Below, one piece after another: positions 21,521 through 34,518 of a DNA stretch of 64,000 nt. Origin of the DNA: Bryoerythrophyllum caledonicum (Eukaryota > Streptophyta > Bryopsida > Pottiales > Pottiaceae); NCBI GenBank assembly GCA_963971425.1, contig OZ020517.1, positions 26,058,668 to 26,122,667 of the forward strand. The letters run 5' to 3'. The translations under genes and the position numbers were made by a program. The notes under the pieces were generated by a model. That model worked only from the letters and a program-made list of their open reading frames with translations, did no database searches and had not been told where the DNA came from. Position 1 is the stretch's first letter; every line of letters begins with the position of its first letter.

Positions 21521-22913
21521 ACGACGGCGAGATCACGCGCCGTCTTGTGAGCTTCGATCAATCCTGGGGTGGGGAGGGAGGGCTTCCAACCGTAGACTCT
21601 CTGTTGTCGCTGCTGTCTTGTGAGCTTTCGTCCGGGTTACACATAGGGGATAGGTATTATTCATTTTGTATACACTGCATGTGCTTCATTTTGAGGAGGA
21701 TTCATCGGCCTCGGCATTTGGACTCCGAAACGCACTGGGCTCTTGAGGCCACCTGTATTTTCTCTTCATTAATATGATATCCTGATGGTATATCCCGAAG
21801 AAGAGGAATGTTCATAGTCACCATGTTGGCAAGCAGGCCGATTATGTTCCATGGTTGCTTGACATGTCTTTTGAAATGCACGGTGTTTCTCGCGGTGTAG
21901 ACAATGCTGGGGTGGGGTAGGCGTTGCTATGTGGAGCAGCGATGTGTGCGAATTGGAGGCGCTGTAGACACTTTTGTACATTGATTGTGAGAATGTCAGT
22001 TTGATATCCGCAGATCTTTGCCTCAGGTTAGATCCAGTTCACATTTTGCCTAGTGTGGAGTGTTCGTGTAGGGAAAGGGAGGAGTTCGGATGTTCGTGTC
22101 GTAGTGGGAAGACACTAGATTTACGGGAAACAAATGGATGATTGGTTTTTAGCCTTCCTGGTGCTGGATAGTTCTGTGGCATGGACAAGTTTGGCATCGA
22201 AGACTCCTTATTCGACTCAAGCTTTCTCTCTGTGCTCTTCACGTTCAGGCCCTCAGAAGAATTAGTTTTGCTACAAGTGGATCAATGTTTGAGAGTTTTA
22301 CTTGTGAGGGACTGAAACGTGAAGATCTGGAGCACCGATCTGGTTTTTGACGTTGAGGAAATGAAGGTCAGGCAGACGTCTGAGAGGAATATCCACGTAT
22401 GTCGAAGTCCTTTTCCAATGTCTCACGGCGACTACTTTCTTCTTTCTTTTCAGAGGAATATGATGGAATTGTAAATCTGGATGTTCTCCATAATTAAAAG
22501 AAGCTCTCCGGGAGTTGATGAAATTTGGTGATCACGAAGTCTTCACTGTGCACACATGATCTCGTGCTCACAGCGAGATAGTTTCGATGCGCTGCTATGT
22601 ACTGACTGTACTGACTCATTCCATGTGTGGTTTGCTTTATATTACTGTCTATGAGAATGATTCCTGTTTATCTTTGGAAGAATGATTGACACTCGCCATG
22701 AATTCAAGTCACAGGGATTTACCTCTCTGGATCTATTTACTAACCGATGTTTTCCATTACTAGTTTCCCTATTGATAGAGGTGTCAACTGACCTTCACCA
22801 AACCTTGTTCACTACACGGACGTGCAATTTGAAGATGAAGCGAACTATTATTAGTGGAAGTTTCACAGTAGTTTTAGGATCATTTCACTCATGAGTAAAA
22901 AGCCATTCATGAA
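21521..22913. other. ADF 3' UTR and spacer
   Basis: The first few hundred bases presumably form the ADF 3' UTR. I see no further supported gene, RNA or repeat to about 22910. Confidence 0.4.
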
Positions 22914-23245
22914 TTAACCCCTATAAAATTGAGACTATGTTTCATAAAAACCACCCCAAACTACCTCTCTAAGATGCAACGTTGCAAGATCAATTGAAAC
23001 AAATTTTACCATTCAATTGTAGAATTTTAAAGTTTACCTCTCAAGGCTCAAGGCATCCTAGAGGAATTTCTACTCCGTTGATTAAAAATTGCTAAGATGA
23101 ACTTTTTGAGGATGTAACCGTAGGATTTTCTCTAAACTTATATAGGATGACATGGTAATTTTTTTTGTGAATTTTGACTATAGGGATTGAAAGATAATTG
23201 TAGACAAAGTTAAATGTAGATAGGCATATTGTTAGTTCTGCAGTT
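22914..23245 (+). repeat. TTAACCCC-start repeat; unoccupied counterpart of the repeat at 39773
   Basis: Begins TTAACCCCTATAAAATT. The part TTTCTACTCCGTTGATTAAAA ... GATGAACTTTTTGAGGATGTAACCGTA matches 39800-39845 joined to 40793-40810, where another element is inserted. The right end is not certain. Confidence 0.5.
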
Positions 23246-23295
23246 CACGAGGATTCTCTGTGGGAACAAATACCTTAGGGTATCTTTTGTGTTAA

Positions 23296-23646
23296 GGGGC
23301 GTTTCACACTAAGCCCAAGGGCCGAACTCCATTGAAGACCAAACTATGCCGAGGGGCCGAGTTTTGGAGTTGTAAAAAATTATTAAAATTATTTTAATGA
23401 GAAAATGTTCGGCCCCTCGGCAAAAGTTTGGGTTTCTATTCTTGTTGGACCCAAACTCTCCTCGAGGGGCCGAACTATTGGCGCCAAAATTCTCAAAAAG
23501 TGCTGCCATGTAAGCATTTTGGTGGCCTTCGGCCCTTGGCCCTTGGCCCCTAGTGTGAAGGCCCACGGGCCGATTTTCAACTCTAGGCCAATCAAATTGC
23601 TAGAATTGCTCGGCCCCTCGAGCTCGGCCCCTAGTGTGAAACCCCC
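23296..23646. mobile_element. Tourist/PIF-Harbinger-like MITE (351 bp)
   Basis: The left end GGGGCGTTTCACACTAAG and the reverse complement of the right end, GGGGGTTTCACACTAGG, form terminal inverted repeats. TAA flanks both sides (23293-23295 and 23647-23649), the 3-bp TWA target duplication typical of PIF/Harbinger elements. The interior is rich in GGGGCCGA-type motifs in both orientations. No coding capacity. Confidence 0.72.
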
Positions 23647-23679
23647 TAAGATGTGAATACTTGCCAACACGTACTACGA

Positions 23680-26600
23680 CAATGACTCAAGCCAAGCAAA
23701 CAATATTGGCTACGGTTGGCGAACCACCGGTTTTCGACCTTCTTCAGCTTTTCCTTGCGCATTTGGAGCTGGAGGATGGGGGATTTTGGCGCAATTAGAT
23801 ACAACCCATCTAAGATGTCCGCCATGAGATGGAGGATACTCCCCGCACCATCTACGCACGTTTAGCGTGGTTTGCAGTGGAGTCATGGGGGTTTATTGGA
23901 GAGCTAGTTGATGAAGATTTTTATCTCCAAGATTGAGAAGTGGTTGCTTGACTTGGCTACGCTGCGGATCATCCTCAACTACAATGGTCACGCCACAATG
24001 GCCCTAGCATTTGCAAAGGTTGAGTTATACAATTGGGCCCTTTGTTAATTTGACGCTTTAGACATGATAGCGTTGATGACGGAGGCTGCCAAAGTCAATA
24101 AGCTAGCCACGACGACGAGGAGTTTGAAGGAAGCACAACTTTATGAGGTTGTGCATTGTTGGGCGTGTGGCGAGGCCGGCCACATCAAAAATGACCTCAA
24201 CTCTTTGAAGAAAATGAAGGGGGTAGATGTAGAGAAAGCCAAGTTGAAGGCCGAGGCTACCAAGGCTAAAGAAAAGGTTGGGGGAATCAAGAGCAAGCAA
24301 ATGAAGTATTTTTATTGTGGCAAGCTCAACCAAGAGATGGCAATTGTATTGTCTATCATCCAAAGAAACGCCCTTCATAGGACAAAGAAAAGGCATGAGA
24401 GGCTAAGATTGCGGAGTTGCAAAAGTGATTCAATGCACTGGTTTTCATTGGATTAGACGGCTGGAACACGGGTACCAATGCGAGACATGTCTAGGTCTTC
24501 TTCCACAAATGCCTACATGTTTGATCTAAATGTAGAAGTAGTGGCAACAGCTGCTACTTTTGCCCAATCCATAGACCAGACTATGGCACCTTCCATGGAT
24601 ACAGTGGGCACTGGTGGTCGCTCCCATCAAACTGAATTACCTAACAAGATCGGATAGTTTTGGCTACCGTTTTCCTTTGGCATTGCGAATGCAGTTAATT
24701 TTAGCTAAGCTTTTTATCCGATCTCTGCACCACATGGTGCAATCACTCAGAGCGACGTCGCACTCATTTGAATACAAGGTATTTAATTTGGTTGCTTGTA
24801 TTTTGTAATGCAGACTTTATGATACCAAATTTTTGATCTATATGTGTGTTCCACTTAACAAGCAGTGTGTTGATGGGCAAGGTGCCCATGCCTTTGATGT
24901 ATGTGACTCAAGTGGTGACTACACCTTTTGAGGAAGACTTGCTTGATTTGCAGGCTAAATTTGCGGCGGATGCCATTGTGGCATTTGATGCCAATGTCAC
25001 ATTATACCTCCGATTTGACCTTCCACTGATGAGTCATTGATTTCCGTCAAGGCTAATTAATCCGCCATTGCGGCCTTATATGTCAGAAATAGTGCAATAT
25101 GCCCTTTGATTGGTATAGTTGGTCATCGACAACGATGTGATGGTTATGGCCGTATAGACAATAGTTTTACCTAGGCCACTCCGATCCATACGATGATAGG
25201 CTCCACGGCTCAACCAATGATGATTGGCATGCAACTTGCCCAGGATTTAGGCTTGGGAGCTACTGACCACGAGCCTTGTCCATTCATGATTGTTACTTTG
25301 ATAGCCGACACATAGAAGGCAAATAGGTTACCTGTTGGAGTTGACTATTTGAGTAGTTCCTCGTCCATTGTACTCCCACGTAACAATTTAGTGTGATGCG
25401 ATCGATGTCACCAACTAGGGCATTATGGTGGATCAACAAATACTCTATCCACTTGATTTTAGGTTGGATATTTGGACGGAAGAGGCTTGGATTAGCCGAG
25501 GATGGTCTCCCGATGATGGTAGAAAAAAACTCATCCCAATTGTCTTTGTTGCTAGTGCAATGACATTGTTGATGGATGCTATATTTGGTCGAAGTGTCAT
25601 AGCCTCCAATTTGCCATGTGGTTCTACGCTTCTGGAGAAGACATTTGCGTTAATGTCCGTTTAGCGGAATCATGCAATGGAGCACCAATAGAAGTCTCTC
25701 CAAGACATTGCAATGATCTACTTCTTCCATGAGGTACTCTATTGGAGCATTTGCGTCATAGTTGAGAGGTAGGTGCTTTGCTTGAAGCTCTACTTCTCTC
25801 CAAGGACTCTTCTTTGTCTACATTGGCACAACCTTTCTAGTGGCATCCACCAAAGGAAGGTATTACCCTTGTGGAGCTCTTCGTCGGCATTGGCACGGGT
25901 TTGACGGTTGTGTTGAAGGCAGATTTAAGGTGCGGCAATACATCCACGTGGATCATGGATTTGTATCCAACCAAATAACCTAACATCATATGCAAAGGTT
26001 ATTGGCTTTGTACTCAGAGCAACTACTACATTTTGCTATTCACGGTTGCTTTGAAAAATTGTCTTGCAATGTGACTCTCATCAATGAGAACAATTTTTGA
26101 ACGTTGGGCCACGTAATTTTACTCACTATGGGATGGCCTTACCAAGGCCATGCTTGTGTTGACGGCGGCGGTGGTGGATTGGATGACCTCCATTTAGGTC
26201 TCTTTGCAGACTTGACAAAAACTCAACTAATGGTGGTTTAGCCACAAAGTGACACTGTCTGGTTACATTTTTTTTGAGAATGTACCTCCATTGGATGACA
26301 CTAGGGTAAAAATTTGTGAGAATGGTGCATACATCCATCACCTTCTTGGTCCTCTCCCTTCTGTAAATGCCGCCACGCTGGGATCCTATGCCCATTCACC
26401 AGGTTGGATTTGAACCAATTTGGCTTCTTTGGCGATGCGTACTACTACTTTGTCTAAGGTGCAACGACCCGCTCATTGTTGGGTCGATGACATCTTAGAT
26501 GACCATCACACTTCCTCAACTGTAACCAAAATCAATGAGTCACCATAAGCAATGAACTATGTAGACTTCACTCGAGGCATTTCCGACATTGTTGTTATAC

Positions 26601-27125
26601 TCTGGGTTGTTTTCAATTTGACCATGCCATTTGGGCATGGTTTGGGATTCTACTTTCTATATGAAGATTCTTTGGCCAATGAGCTGTAGCGGGTGAAGGG
26701 CTTCCTGACATATACCATTGCCGCTCTAGAATCTTCTAGGGGCCAATGCCCTTCCTTGTAGGGATAAACATTTGATTTCAACAAGTCGATTTGGGTTTGT
26801 GGCATTTGCTTCTAGTGCAACGCCATCAACGTAACTATCTGCACGTTTTGAGGACAAACCACAATGATCAAGGGACAATGGAGCCACAATTTACGGAGGT
26901 AGAAAAATTAGAGCTATTGCATTGTTTATAGTGGCATGCAACATATGAACTTTGAGCTAAACGTGCTGATATAGTTGTTTGAGTCAAAGATGTTAGGAAC
27001 ATAGATGCAGAAGACATTGCTTCTTGGGTCTTTCAGCATAATATGTAGTGTTCCATAGACACCATTGGCAAGGATGCTAGGGGCATAGATGCACTATTTG
27101 CTATACAATAGTAGTCAGTGGCCAA
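23680..27125 (+). mobile_element. Truncated copy of the methyltransferase retrotransposon (copy 2)
   Basis: Starts inside gag (PPVFDLLQLFLAHLELED, matching PPIFDPLAQFMAHLEVE of copy 1) and runs through zinc knuckle (CWACGEAGH, about 24150), protease-region remnants (about 25200-25290), the TEEAW linker (about 25460), methyltransferase (25860-26420 and beyond) and the linker before RT (to about 27125). LTRs, RT, RNase H and integrase are absent at both truncated ends. Stops are dense, so it is older or more mutated than copy 1. Its value is comparative: it often retains CAG or CAA where copy 1 has TAG. Confidence 0.8.
25860..26420 (+). pseudogene. Degenerate cytosine methyltransferase domain of copy 2
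   Basis: Motif I reads LVELFVGIGTGLTVVLKADL. The region around motif IV reads MGWPYQGHA, so the catalytic Cys is replaced by Tyr (codon TAC at 26140-26142, TGC in copy 1). FFENV (motif VI) and PGWI*TN follow. Several stops and frame changes interrupt it. It cannot be a functional enzyme as it stands. Confidence 0.75.
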
Positions 27126-27231
27126 AGGAGTTAGGACCTTGATGATGAATGTCAACTCCTTTGTGCACTTAATTGCAGTTAAGGAAGATTTGGATTGAGC
27201 CAACTATCAAAATTTGTCGTGAAGAAATTAA

Positions 27232-27490
27232 CCATACCTTCTTCGGGACTTCATCCATCCAATTAGGCCATATTTGGTCAAGAATTTCAACCTTGGTAAT
27301 TCCTTTTGCGCAGGTTGGATGCGCTTTAATTGTTCTTTGAATATTGGTAGAATTTGTATTGAGCATGCATTTGTAGCCTTCAAAAGAATTTGGAGAACCT
27401 TAAAAGTGCTTGATATGATGGTCAATTAATGTGTAAACATGACAGTGGCGTGTGTTGCATTGCACAACTTCTACAAGTTTCACAAGTAGC
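27232..27490 (+). pseudogene. PIF/Harbinger-type transposase fragment (C-terminal DDE region)
   Basis: An open stretch reads PYLLRDFIHPIRPYL, then MRFNCSLNIGRICIEHAFV, AFKRIWRTLKVLD and, after one TAA, VACVALHNFYKF. This follows the C-terminal pattern of Harbinger (DDE_Tnp_4) transposases: Y-L-x-P, FN..LS..R..IE.AFG.LK.RWRIL and aC..LHN, with IEH giving the last catalytic Glu. The rest of the transposase is not visible. Three short elements in the window have TAA target duplications, as expected for elements mobilised by this enzyme family. Confidence 0.7.
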
Positions 27491-28326
27491 ATATCCTAGT
27501 GCTACGAGACCAAAGAATAGAGAGAGAATCATTTGTAGATATTGGAGGAGGTTGCAATTGATTGCTACCTAGTGACGGTGAGTCTTGCAAGTTCTTTGTC
27601 AATACTCACCTGATTGTCTTTCACCATAAAAGTTTAAGAGAATATGAATGTTCTTAGCTATTGTATTATTTTAATATATGCTCTAATTTCAAAACAATTT
27701 GAATTTGTTATGGATCTCCACAAACGAATGGCTTCAATGTCAATGGGCTTCAATATTTGTTTTTAATATGTATTCCTTCCCTAGACCAAGATAAAATGGA
27801 AGGTCCTTCCATTTCAAGTTGAATTGCATTGAATTAGTAATGCATTTTGGAATATATGAATGTGAACCACAATTGTTACCATGTACAACCCACAATTAAG
27901 AAATTTTTCCCTCACTATTTAAAAGTGCACTTGAGTACAAAGGTGGCCATTGTGCACAAAATTTTCAAAATTGCAAAAAAATTGTTTAAATTTTTTTTTA
28001 AATTTGAATTTTGTGCAAACATATTGTGTATAATCAAAATTGTTGATATAAGAAGCTATGAAATGGTATTTTCAACAAATTTTCAATAATTCTTTGTTAA
28101 TTATTGATAAATATAATATTTAATATTGTTGTACAAAGTTCAAAGAAATAATAAAAGGATTGTAGTGTACAAAAAACGCAATCACCAATAATGATACAAC
28201 AAGCAACAATCGCCAAATCATAAGAGGAAATTACAAATAGTACATGATATATAAATTGAAGGAAATCAATATAAATGAATCTATACATGGACATGGTAAT
28301 GTAATTTAGTAATAGTAAAAATCTCT
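27491..28326. other. AT-rich spacer after the transposase fragment
   Basis: No gene is supported. The first 150 bp may belong to the Harbinger remnant; the rest is very AT-rich. Confidence 0.4.
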
Positions 28327-29276
28327 TTAACCCCTATGGTACCGTGACGGTTTTACACCAGAAACACTTCAAAATTGTTGGATTCTAGTGCAATGAACAA
28401 AGAAGGAAACAAAAACTTTGATTTCTAGTTCTGACCATAGGATCTCAATTAATACTTACTAAGTAATATATTTACAAAATATCATAAACTTTGACCGCAC
28501 GGATTGAAAGATTATAGTGTTTGAAGTTGAGCAAATGGTTCATTTTCTTCCCTGCATTCAATGGATCAGTAGACTTTGACTTAACTTGATGTCAAATTTC
28601 TGCACTACATAAGGTCCAAATCCATTACCATCTTGTGAAGCATTATGTTAGTTCCTTATACTCCAATTTTTAGAGGTAGAGGACGGGTGTAGCATATTCA
28701 AAACAAATGTGCAAGGAGTGGAGGTTCAAAATTTGCCAATTTACACTTTAAATTTTTGTGAACTTAATATGTTTAGATTGATAATCCAAATGTCCAATAA
28801 GAAGCTTTACACCACATATTGTTGTGGAAAAAATAAAAAGTGAAAAATATAAAGATATCTAGGTTTTATGTAGAAAAGGAGAAGTTCTTTTGGTACCTTG
28901 CCTGACAATGAGCGCCAATGTGTGAAAATGTTTGACTTGGGTTGGTTTGCTCTTTTTCACTAAAGACAGGATTTTTTTTGACAATATGAAGGGAAACAAT
29001 ATTACTTGCGAGTATTCAAAATCTCACATTCAATAGAGTGCACTAGCAAAAGTTTTTGGAGGTGCCTAAACTGCGCGCTTTCCCCATTTGAAATTCAAAA
29101 CCCTAGAACTTTTTCAATACATGTCAGAGTTAGGAAAAAATTGTTTTCTTACTAAGGTCTTGGTAATGCCTTTTTATATTAAAAATTTCAAAGAGGAATG
29201 TTGGAAATTGACACCATAGGAACTTGACCAAACTTTCAAAAAGCCCATTTCTGACACTTGGTCATTTAGGGGTTAA
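28327..29276 (+). mobile_element. TTAACCCC-family non-autonomous element (about 950 bp)
   Basis: Left end TTAACCCCTATGG, right end CATTTAGGGGTTAA. The same element is found inverted at 39846-40792 and in the same orientation at 42061-42983, with shared internal blocks such as CATAAACTTTGACCGCA and AGACTTTGACTT. No ORF of note. The short termini are complementary, so I treat it as a TIR-type element, but class and target duplication are unresolved. Confidence 0.6.
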
Positions 29277-29487
29277 TCTATAGAATTGCTCGACAACATC
29301 CTTCATAACCCTTGCAATATACTACCCTTGCACATACACTAAATAGCAATTACCATACATCTAGATGCCCGGTGATGAAGTATAATTTTTTTTGTCATGA
29401 CAAGGATTGGCTTCCAAAAGGGGGAGAAAACACTAGCATTAAATTGTGGAAGAAGGATTCTGAAGAGCAGTCATTGAACCCGATGCA

Positions 29488-30160
29488 TTGCAGCCTTCTT
29501 TGATGTGGCATCTCCCGGAGGTGTTGAAGAAACTATTAAGATTCATTGATCATTGGGAGCAATCATCGCGGGAGTCGGTTGAAGCTCGGAGACGTTTTGA
29601 GCCACTACCCTACTACTGGCGAGGTGTTAGAGATGCTCTTACTCTTCCCATGGAAACCCCAATTTTATTGCAAGAGGGCTTCTAGCCAACGACAAGAGTT
29701 GCCCAAGCTGTCAAAGATGAGTTCACATCAGAAAGTGATGTTCGCAAAGAGTATGTTGAACATGACCATTTTGTTGGACAACGGCGTGATCGTCCCCCCC
29801 CTTCATTTCGAGTTGGTCGTGAACATTTTGCAAGGTACTTTGTCGCATTGCAACCTTGTGACGGTGATCCTAAACCAATTTGGATTGCCCAAGCAATGTT
29901 AGATCCGAACTCAAATCCAGTTAGGCCAAACATTGTCCAGATCCAATTCTTTTGTCATGTATCAAGCGATCCAGATGTTAAACATTTCTATAAAGATTGG
30001 GATTCAAATGAAAACCTTTGATGGACAGTTGAAAAGGGAGTAGCCATGACGTGGGAGAGTATTGATTCCATTTTGACTACTTGGAAATCAAAGACCAAAA
30101 ATAAGATGGAGGTTGTGGTAAAGAAAATGATCCAACCACAAAAATTCCAAAGGGGCAAAT
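29488..30160 (+). pseudogene. Decayed gene of unknown family, N-terminal part
   Basis: A single frame can be followed through isolated stops: LRFIDHWEQSSRESVEARRR, then GREHFARYFVALQPCDGD, KPIWIAQAMLD, and FYKDWDSNENL followed by WTVEKGVAMTW. The KPIWIA pattern with following beta-strand-like and aromatic segments resembles BAH- or Tudor-like modules of plant and transposon-associated proteins; this is inference only. Stops fall as TAG where Gln and TGA where Arg would fit (for example 30019), the same C-to-T type of decay seen in the retroelement. Probably a dead transposon gene or domesticated derivative. Confidence 0.45.
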
Positions 30161-30839
30161 AGAGATCATAAAGGAGCCTTGGCGACACTAGCTATGCCCG
30201 GATAATAATAGCCACTGGTTTATAATCATTGATATCAATGCGATTGCAAATTGTGATGAGGTCTTTCATGTAGTACTTTCATGTAGGTCTTTTGGGTCTA
30301 ATTTGTTTGGGGACAATATTCCAATCCTCTCTATTTGGAATGCTAATCATTCCTATACACTATTAATTTGTTCACCATTTAGGTCGATACATGCTAAATT
30401 GTTAGCATGTTGTTCTATGAATTGTGTTTTGGGTATTAGTCAATATGGTATGTTTGATTCTCGTCTTTCAATATAACAACGTTAGAAATTACCTGCTCTA
30501 CAGGGCCGTTTTATCTTTATCTTCCCTTCATAATTTGGGATAGAAGTATAATGTCGGTGTGCACTTTCGCTCGAGCCAAGTTGATGTGTGTGCGTGGTAT
30601 TTTTTCACTACAGTTGCATCATATGGTGCACACTTTAGCTCGAACCAAGCTAAAGTGTGTAGAATGTGGTCGCCAAATTTTCTATTAATATGTTGTGGAA
30701 CTCATATCTTTGATTAGTACAGAGTGTAGAGTTTAGATGGACACTTTACCTCTAATGCACAACTATATTAATTTGGGAGACAACAAATTTTCCAATATAA
30801 CGAATACGGTGTTTATTGTGTTTATCGCACATATAGATC

Positions 30840-32600
30840 GCACTGTCTTAGTGGAGAATCCAGAAACAAACCATTGAGTTTTATCACATAAGAGGGCTAC
30901 AAATGTATATAGCCACTCAAGAGATCCACTATGCACAGAAGATGGAGTTGGATTCCAATGTGGATGTGTGACTGAAATAAAAGGCGATGACTCAAAATTG
31001 GTTGAGGCCGCTTGCTGGATTCCAGATTTATATTATCTACAGCTGATACAATCTTGTGCAGCTAAGCCATTGGGGACAAACGAGCGTAGACCTCGCAAAA
31101 AGTATTACTTCAATGGTATAGACGACAAGATTTGACAACGTCCTACCATTGCCTTTGCGATTGATCGGTGTCAGAGAGGAGAAGCGGTGATGAATATTGT
31201 CCATTGGTTGATGGTAGACAACAAAGAATGTGCACCGAGTTCTATGGAGGAATTTTTTTGTATATCCGTTTTGATGTATTTTTCGAGGGGCAAGAGACAA
31301 TTTCATATCTTGGCAAAGCATTTGGCTGATCCAACAAAAATGGCATGGGTTGCTCTGGTACGAGAAAGGTATCTAAGCTAGAAGACATAGTCAATCTCAT
31401 CCCCCCTTCCATCAAATATCATTATGATAATGTTTCAGTAGAAGGGCGTGGATACAATGGTTTATCTGTCAATGTGGGAGATTTCAGCACTGCCAATTGA
31501 GAATGGCAGATGGAAGTTCAAAAGTCAAGTCAGAATGATCCACAAAACTCTCTTATCTTTCCGTTTAGAAGAGGATTATTTCATTCAGATCATGTACAAC
31601 TGGGAAAATCATGCTTGTGGGTGATTGATTGTGGGCATGGCGATGGGAGGTGTGGAGATGGTCCATGGGGTGATGAGCAATTATCTAGAGCCTTCGTATA
31701 ATTGGTGTTATGGATGACAAACATTGAACGATGGAACGTCATCTTTTTATTACCACCGGCTGTATATGCCACTGAAAAGTTGTTTGCAAAGTTGAAGCTT
31801 CCTAAGGGTTCTCCTATGCGACATGGAATTTAGGCATTTGTTTCCAATGCCGTTGATCTTTATACTCTCGATTTTACAGAGAGTGGGTGCTTGCAGTAAA
31901 TGGTACAAGCAATTGGAGCTGTTGTGATTTGCATGCAACACCATATCGGTACCCCCCATGGCCTCAACTATGTTTATGGGGATTGTCCACTTCCACTTGT
32001 ATTTGAGGATCTGTAGAGTGATGCATGCTAGCCTTCTGAAGCTGATCATCTGGAGAGATCTCCATCGGGGTTGTCTAGGCTGGTAGATCCGTACTTGCAT
32101 CGAGGTTAGGATTTAGTAGCATGTGGTATTTTCACGTCCATTCGTACAATCCTTCATTGTCATTGACGATTGCACGGAGACGGCTAGATTCCTAGACAAC
32201 GAGTTGTGCAACAATTTTCAAAGACTTGTGTTGATCACTGAGACGACAAGTGGATCAAATATGGCTTCTAACGCCGTACAAGAAAACAAAGAGGCAATTG
32301 GTGGAGAGAGGTAAGAGAATGACGACGACAAGGAAGGACTTTGAATGAGAGATTGCCATGTTCATCTGAATCAGAATATTATTTGTGTGACAATAGCTCA
32401 ACCGATGAGGACTCAAGCACCAATGAAGAAGAAGTGGATAAGTCTCATGCAAGAGAGAGGATTTTATCAACGCAACCAACGGTGGAAGACACTGTGGGGG
32501 AGATGTTAGGGACATCTACAAAGAGGATGGAAGATATTGGTATAGTGGATGATAGCTTGGTGGCAATGGGAAGAGAAGTAAATACATTATTTTCTTAGAG
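30840..32600 (+). pseudogene. Decayed gene of unknown family, middle and acidic C-terminal part
   Basis: Largely one frame from about 30840 to 32110, broken by isolated TGA, TAG and TAA codons at Arg- or Gln-like positions. Readable blocks include CVTEIKGDDSKLVEAACWIP, SSMEEFFCISVLMYFSRGKR, HILAKHLADPTKMAWVALV, CLWVIDCGHGDGRCGDGPWG and WNVIFLLPPAVYATEKLFAK. An acidic Ser/Glu-rich tail (SSTDEDSSTNEEEVD) lies at 32341-32600. I do not recognise the family. The GDGPWG and following hydrophobic strand faintly recall a methyltransferase fold, but this is weak. Its link to the segment at 29488 is by position and shared decay pattern only. Confidence 0.4.
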
Positions 32601-34518
32601 CGAGAGGCATCCGACTCGCTTGAATTTTTTAGGGTGCACATGAGAATTCGGCAGCCTTTAGGGTCTTCTTAGGCACATATTGAATCAGAGACACATGAGA
32701 GGGTTGCAGATACTGGAAGTGAATATGCGACCGATATTGCCTTCTGTTCCAAGATCTGGCGTATTTCAGGACGTCACTGCATTTCAAGAAGCCTTCTCCT
32801 CAAACTAATAGATGTCGTTTAAAGATGGCTTCTACGATAATGATGATGGTGTAAGGCACATGCGACACGATCAGCCTGACAATTCCTAATATCTTGAGTT
32901 TGCATCCATTAGTCTTGGAGATACGAGAGATCATTTGGTGCAAGCTCGTGAATTGTGTGCTATGGTAGAGAACGCCATAGGACACGTGGAGGGAGTCGAG
33001 TTGTCGGAGGATGATGAAAGTCTTTCAGCTACAACACAGTAAAGCAAGTGATGTTTTGGTGGCGGATAGACTAGTATGATACATTTGATATTTTTAAATA
33101 TAATATGATATCTTTGATTTAAGTATTTTTTTGCAGAAGTTTTAAATTGTATCATTAAGTATGTTTTTGCATATAATAAACAATGGGATATCCTTCACTT
33201 TCTCAGTGAATTGCATCTTTTATTATTGCATCTCTTATAAGTTGTATTTTAATGAGATACTCTAAAATTATATAATCGTACAAATGTGTATCTACAAAAT
33301 AAAAGTATTTTATTGTTACAATCTTAAAAGGAACAAAAATCAGATTAATAATCATCTGTGTTTAAAAGTTCCAGCAAATAGAAAATGAATATTTCTTACA
33401 TGCACATGTAGAAGCCAATATTTAATGCTGTAAACATGCAAATTTAGTACAAAAGCGATACAAATTTTTTGATTTTTTTTTTAAATTTATATTTCTAGGA
33501 AAATCTTGTTGTTTTTTAGCATCGTTCTATGACTTGGCTAAGTGCATAATTGCTTAATTGCATGTTGTACAAAGAATTCTGATGCTTGTTATGTCATGCA
33601 CTAGATGTATGTGAAGCTGATATCATACTTAAGCTTGAAATCTTGAATTAAGTGTGTAGATTCCATCTTTCGGCTACACTTGACTAGTATACAACATTTT
33701 GGTACATAAAAGTCACACTTCACCAACTTTTTTGACTGATTGTCAGATTCTTATAGAATTGTTTGTTAATTTTGAAAGTTTAAGTGAGAACTTGATGTAG
33801 AATCGACCACTAGTAAAGGATTGTATAAGGCATATTTATGTCCAAAGAACAATGCATCAATATCTTCTCTTGTGCTTGAAATAGTGACATGATTGTTTTT
33901 TGAAGAGGAGATTGATTCAAAGCATGTTCACTATCAAGTTTACAATGATTCTTATACCTTTGTTGTTGGATTATTGTTGGTAGGTTTGCCTAGTCTTTGA
34001 TGCTAAAGTGCTCCATGTATCCTAGTACTTTGAAAATGGAGATTTTAGTGGGATGTTGCTTAAAACACTTATGTGCACAAATGAAGATTGCAAATTGGCC
34101 TATTAAATTGTGATTTTAAAAAAATCATCAGACCATGTTTGTTATCTTTAATTTTTTGGAATGTTGAACATGTTCAGAGGAATTTCCATTATATACATGA
34201 TTTTGAACTCTTTTCCCACAATTGTGTTACTCACCATTCAATATTTTAATTTGATTTAGATATGAAATGATAGATATCTACATATATGATTGGCACATTT
34301 TCCAATGGTTTTCCTTGATTATGCTTTAGAGCTGTAGTATTTTCTACATGCTAGGTCCATGTCTGTTAATTCTTAGAAATAGCTGTAAACAATGGATGAT
34401 TTCATTGCATCAAAAAGAGATAACACATAGCTACAACTTGGCAAATTCAATGTCTACATTCAAGAATGAGAATCACATTTGCACCTTTAAAGCAAAAAAG
34501 CAATTAATGTTGCCATTG
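32601..34518. other. AT-rich region without supported gene
   Basis: The first 450 bp may be the tail of the decayed gene. The remainder is AT-rich, with no ORF, RNA gene or clear repeat that I can support. Confidence 0.4.
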
